Shown here: piece by piece, positions 61,494 to 64,000 of the stretch
How the letters are laid out: every line of letters starts with the position of its first letter
Position numbering within the stretch: the first letter of the stretch is position 1
Source of the DNA: UBA2882 sp051877575
GTDB taxonomy: Bacteria > Bacillota > Clostridia > Lachnospirales > Lachnospiraceae
Length of the DNA stretch: 64,000 nucleotides
NCBI GenBank assembly: GCA_051877575.1
Contig: JBJEJA010000028.1
Span: 62,001-126,000 of the forward strand
Direction: 5' to 3'
Translations under genes and position numbers: made by a program
The notes under the pieces: generated by a model
What the model was told of the DNA's origin: nothing
Databases searched by the model: none
Seen by the model: only the letters and a program-made list of their open reading frames with translations

Positions 61494-61777
61494 TGAATAA
61501 GAGAAAAATGCTTCCGATTATTCTGATGCTGACAGCCGGGGCTGTTACCAGTATCATTACATATTTGAAGGATTATGAGTTGACAAAAATGTTGTGGACC
61601 CTTCTGGCAGTATTGATTATCTTTTATCTTTTAGGGCTTGGCATTAAAAAGGTACTGGATGTTTTTGATGAGCAGATCAGAGAAGAAGAGAAAAAGAAAG
61701 ATGAAGGATCGGTCATTGAGAAGGAATTAAACGAAGAGGATATGCAGAATACGGAAGAAGCTGAAACGGAAAGCTGA
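61493..61777 (+). CDS. Small two-helix membrane protein of unknown function between cheD and fliA
   Basis: This 94-residue protein has a basic N-terminus and two membrane helices (about 7-24 and 32-52) joined by a short loop containing LKDYELTKM. A cytoplasm-facing tail of about 40 residues is almost entirely charged (Glu/Lys, then Glu/Asp/Thr). I do not recognise the family. It overlaps cheD by one base and is only 33 bases from fliA, so it is clearly part of the operon. It could affect motor or FliA activity, but that is speculation. Confidence 0.7.
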   Translation: MNKRKMLPIILMLTAGAVTSIITYLKDYELTKMLWTLLAVLIIFYLLGLGIKKVLDVFDEQIREEEKKKDEGSVIEKELNEEDMQNTEEAETES

Positions 61778-61810
61778 TAGCCGAAATGGATGCATTATGC
61801 GGAGGTTACC

Positions 61811-62581
61811 ATGGACGAAGCAGCTAGAAAACGGCTCTGGCAGGATTACAATCGTTTAAAGAGTCAGGATTTACGGGAAAAAATCATATTGGAATATGCG
61901 CCTTTGGTAAAATTGGTTGCCGGCAGGCTCAGTATGTATCTGGGTTATAATGTGGAATATGATGATCTGGTCGGATACGGTATATTCGGCTTGATCGATG
62001 CCATTGATAAGTTTGATACCTGCAAGGATGTAAAGTTTGAAACTTATGCCAGTCTCAGGATTCGGGGCGCAATTTTGGATCAGATCAGGAAAATGGATTG
62101 GATTCCCCGAACGATCAGGCAGAGACAGAAGAAAATAGATTCGGTAATCAGAGAAATCGAAACAACTACGGGCAGAAATGCCACCGATGAAGAAATTGCC
62201 AAGGGGCTGGGGATATCGGATGATGAATATCTGGATTGGCAGTCCCAGATGAAGATTACCGGCGTGGTCAGTTTGAACGAGTACATAGAACAGGGCGGAC
62301 CGGAGCTTGCAGGTGATAAAACAGGGGCTTCCGGTTATGAGGTACCGGAAGATGTTGCACAGCAGGTGGAACTGAAGGAAAAATTGAAGGAAGCGCTGGA
62401 TGTACTGACAGAAAAGGAAAGAAAAGTTGTGGTGCTTTATTATTATGAGGATCTGACTTTAAAAGAAATCAGTCACATATTGGAAGTCTCGGAATCGAGG
62501 GTTTCCCAGCTCCATACCAAGGCATTAATGAAAATGAAGAAGAGTCTTGGGGATTATATGGGGATCTTAACGGACAGATAA
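61811..62581 (+). CDS. fliA: Flagellar sigma factor FliA (SigD)
   Basis: This 256-residue sigma-28 protein has region 2 YDDLVGYGIFGLIDAIDKFD and FETYASLRIRGAILDQIRK, then the diagnostic DWIPRTIRQRQKKID. Region 4 is LTLKEISHILEVSESRVSQLH. It transcribes late genes such as flagellin. The start at 61811 follows GGAGG. An in-frame ATG at 61790 lies before that ribosome site and is rejected. Confidence 0.95.
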   Translation: MDEAARKRLWQDYNRLKSQDLREKIILEYAPLVKLVAGRLSMYLGYNVEYDDLVGYGIFGLIDAIDKFDTCKDVKFETYASLRIRGAILDQIRKMDWIPRTIRQRQKKIDSVIREIETTTGRNATDEEIAKGLGISDDEYLDWQSQMKITGVVSLNEYIEQGGPELAGDKTGASGYEVPEDVAQQVELKEKLKEALDVLTEKERKVVVLYYYEDLTLKEISHILEVSESRVSQLHTKALMKMKKSLGDYMGILTDR

Positions 62582-62596
62582 TGCGGAGGACACCGA

Positions 62597-64000
62597 ATGA
62601 ATGCTTATTTTCAGTTGATTATGAACCAGAGCGGAACGGCAATCAGACTGGTACCTCCCAGCGATGGCGGGGAGAAGATCAATGTTGCCGAACTGACGGA
62701 ATATTTGCAGTTAAAAAATGTGGAAGTTTCGGATATGAAGGTGCTGTATCAGGCAATTGCCGCTTTGGATAAAGAGGTGGTTGTTCCGCTGACCCCCAAA
62801 TGCGGGTTTCCGGAACAGGAGATGTTTTCCCTGCGTGTTTCGGAAGACAGGATGGAAGCGATTGTACGTTTTTATCCTCCCAGCAATAACGGATCCCCGA
62901 TTAGCGGGAAGGATGAAATTTTATATGATTTAAAATGCCGGAATGTTGTTTTCGGATATGATGAAGCTGCCATTGAAACATATCTTGCCAACAGAAATTA
63001 TTGTGAAGACATTGTTGTCGCCAGAGGTCAGGAACCGGTACAGGGGCAGGATGCAAGAATTGAATATTTCTTCAATACGGATCTGAGTACCAGACCTACC
63101 AGAAACGAAGACGGGTCGGTAGACTTCTTTCATTTGAATACCATCAATCATTGCAAAACGGGAGATGTGTTGGCAAAACTGTACAAAGAAGTGCACGGAC
63201 AACCGGGATATACGGTTTACGGTGAGAAGATCAGTCCCAGGGATATCAAGCATCTGACCTTGAAATACGGGCGCAACATCAGTCTGTCCGAGGATGGATG
63301 TACCATCACATCCGATCTGAACGGTCATGTCTGCCTGACAGGGGATAAAGTTTTTGTCTCCGATGTCTATGAGGTGGAAAATGTCGGACCGGCAACGGGT
63401 AATATAGAATCCGAAGGAAGTGTCCTGGTAACCGGCAATGTACAGGCGGGTTTTTCCATTAAGGCAAAGGGAAATGTAGAAGTCCGTGGTGTGGTAGAAG
63501 GTGCAACGATCGAAACGGACGGAGATATTATCATTGCCAGAGGAATGAACGGCATGGGCAAAGGTGTTTTAAATGCAGGCGGCAGAATTATACTGAAATT
63601 TGCGGAAAACGCCACGATCAATGCCGGGGCTTATGTGGAAAGCGAATCTATTTTACATAGTAATGTCAGTGCCAATACGGAAGTGATTGTAGACGGCAAA
63701 AAAGGGTTTATTGCCGGAGGCGTTGTCCGTGCAACGGAAAAAATCAGCTGTAAGACACTGGGGTCTTCCATGGGAGCGGATACTGTGGTAGAAGTCGGTG
63801 TGAATCCCGAACAGAAGAAGAGATATCAGGATTTACAAAAAGAGGTTATGGACATTACCAAGAATCTGAAAAATATTCAGCCGATTCTGGTAAATGCGAC
63901 GCAGAAATTGAAAAAGGGTGAAAAGTTTCCGCCCGAGCAGATGAAGTATATCCAGACACTTGCTGTTGCAAACAAGCAGCAGACAGAGCGGCTGGAAGCC
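62597..64000 (+). CDS. FapA-like DUF342 protein (partial, C-terminus off the window)
   Basis: The frame is open from ATG 62597 (GGAGG at 62585-62589) to the right edge, giving 468 codons without a stop. Residues about 120-400 show the DUF342/FapA pattern: GYTVYGEKISPRD, then a right-handed beta-helix-like series of short glycine repeats (GNIESEGSVLVTGNVQAG, KGNVEVRGVVEGATIETDG). A coiled coil begins at about 410. FapA-type proteins are polar or membrane-associated cytoskeletal-like factors and often follow sigD in Clostridia. The end is missing. Confidence 0.8.
   Translation, partial: MNAYFQLIMNQSGTAIRLVPPSDGGEKINVAELTEYLQLKNVEVSDMKVLYQAIAALDKEVVVPLTPKCGFPEQEMFSLRVSEDRMEAIVRFYPPSNNGSPISGKDEILYDLKCRNVVFGYDEAAIETYLANRNYCEDIVVARGQEPVQGQDARIEYFFNTDLSTRPTRNEDGSVDFFHLNTINHCKTGDVLAKLYKEVHGQPGYTVYGEKISPRDIKHLTLKYGRNISLSEDGCTITSDLNGHVCLTGDKVFVSDVYEVENVGPATGNIESEGSVLVTGNVQAGFSIKAKGNVEVRGVVEGATIETDGDIIIARGMNGMGKGVLNAGGRIILKFAENATINAGAYVESESILHSNVSANTEVIVDGKKGFIAGGVVRATEKISCKTLGSSMGADTVVEVGVNPEQKKRYQDLQKEVMDITKNLKNIQPILVNATQKLKKGEKFPPEQMKYIQTLAVANKQQTERLEA

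Noticed and set aside
1..64000. CRISPR arrays, tRNA or rRNA genes, insertion sequences, phage genes
   Set aside because: No direct-repeat arrays, cloverleaf-like sequences, transposase or integrase frames were recognised in any gap.

Overview
This window reads as chromosome of an anaerobic Firmicute of the Lachnospiraceae type (Roseburia, Butyrivibrio and relatives). The evidence is gene order and protein style: comM(yifB)-dprA, topA and codY, then a B. subtilis-like fla/che operon with swrD, fliY, flhF, flhG, cheC, cheD and sigD, plus a sporulation-type sigma factor. No rRNA, tRNA, CRISPR array, insertion sequence or phage gene was seen. Almost all DNA is coding, and no gene-free stretch reaches 300 bases. 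Family assignments come from reading motifs by eye, without database searches.

Layout. (1) 1-3768, minus strand: a very large polytopic membrane protein that runs off the left edge and appears to be two YfhO-like modules in tandem. (2) 3769-8548, plus strand: sigK with two candidate promoters, pilT (retraction ATPase), a terminator, then comM/yifB and dprA. (3) 8549-28020: a roughly 19-kb type IV pilus operon, pilB-pilC-pilA-pilD-pilM::pilN-pilO, four more prepilin-like genes (three unusually large), and a 1624-residue secreted protein with three similar internal modules, closed by a strong terminator. (4) 28064-31058: topA and codY, then a terminator. (5) 31139-64000: the flagellar/chemotaxis operon flgB-flgC-fliE-F-G-H-I-J-ylxF/motE-fliK-flgD-(TIGR02530-like)-flgE, an internal terminator, swrD-motA-motB-fliL-M-Y-cheY-fliO-P-Q-R-flhB-A-F-G-PilZ protein-cheB-A-W-C-D-small membrane protein-fliA(sigD)-fapA-like gene, the last cut by the right edge.

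How it works together. The window carries two surface motility machines. The pilus operon sits between dprA and topA, genes that are commonly close together in Clostridia, while pilT lies on the far side of comM-dprA. Pilus extension is probably controlled by cyclic di-GMP, because PilB carries an intact MshEN tandem motif. The flagellar operon carries a PilZ/YcgR-like protein, so one second messenger may favour pili and brake flagella. CodY, encoded just upstream of flgB, could add nutritional control. The most unusual part is the pilus tip set: prepilins of 503, 864 and 805 residues plus the 1624-residue secreted protein, some with calcium-loop motifs. It looks like an elaborate adhesive or sensing tip complex.
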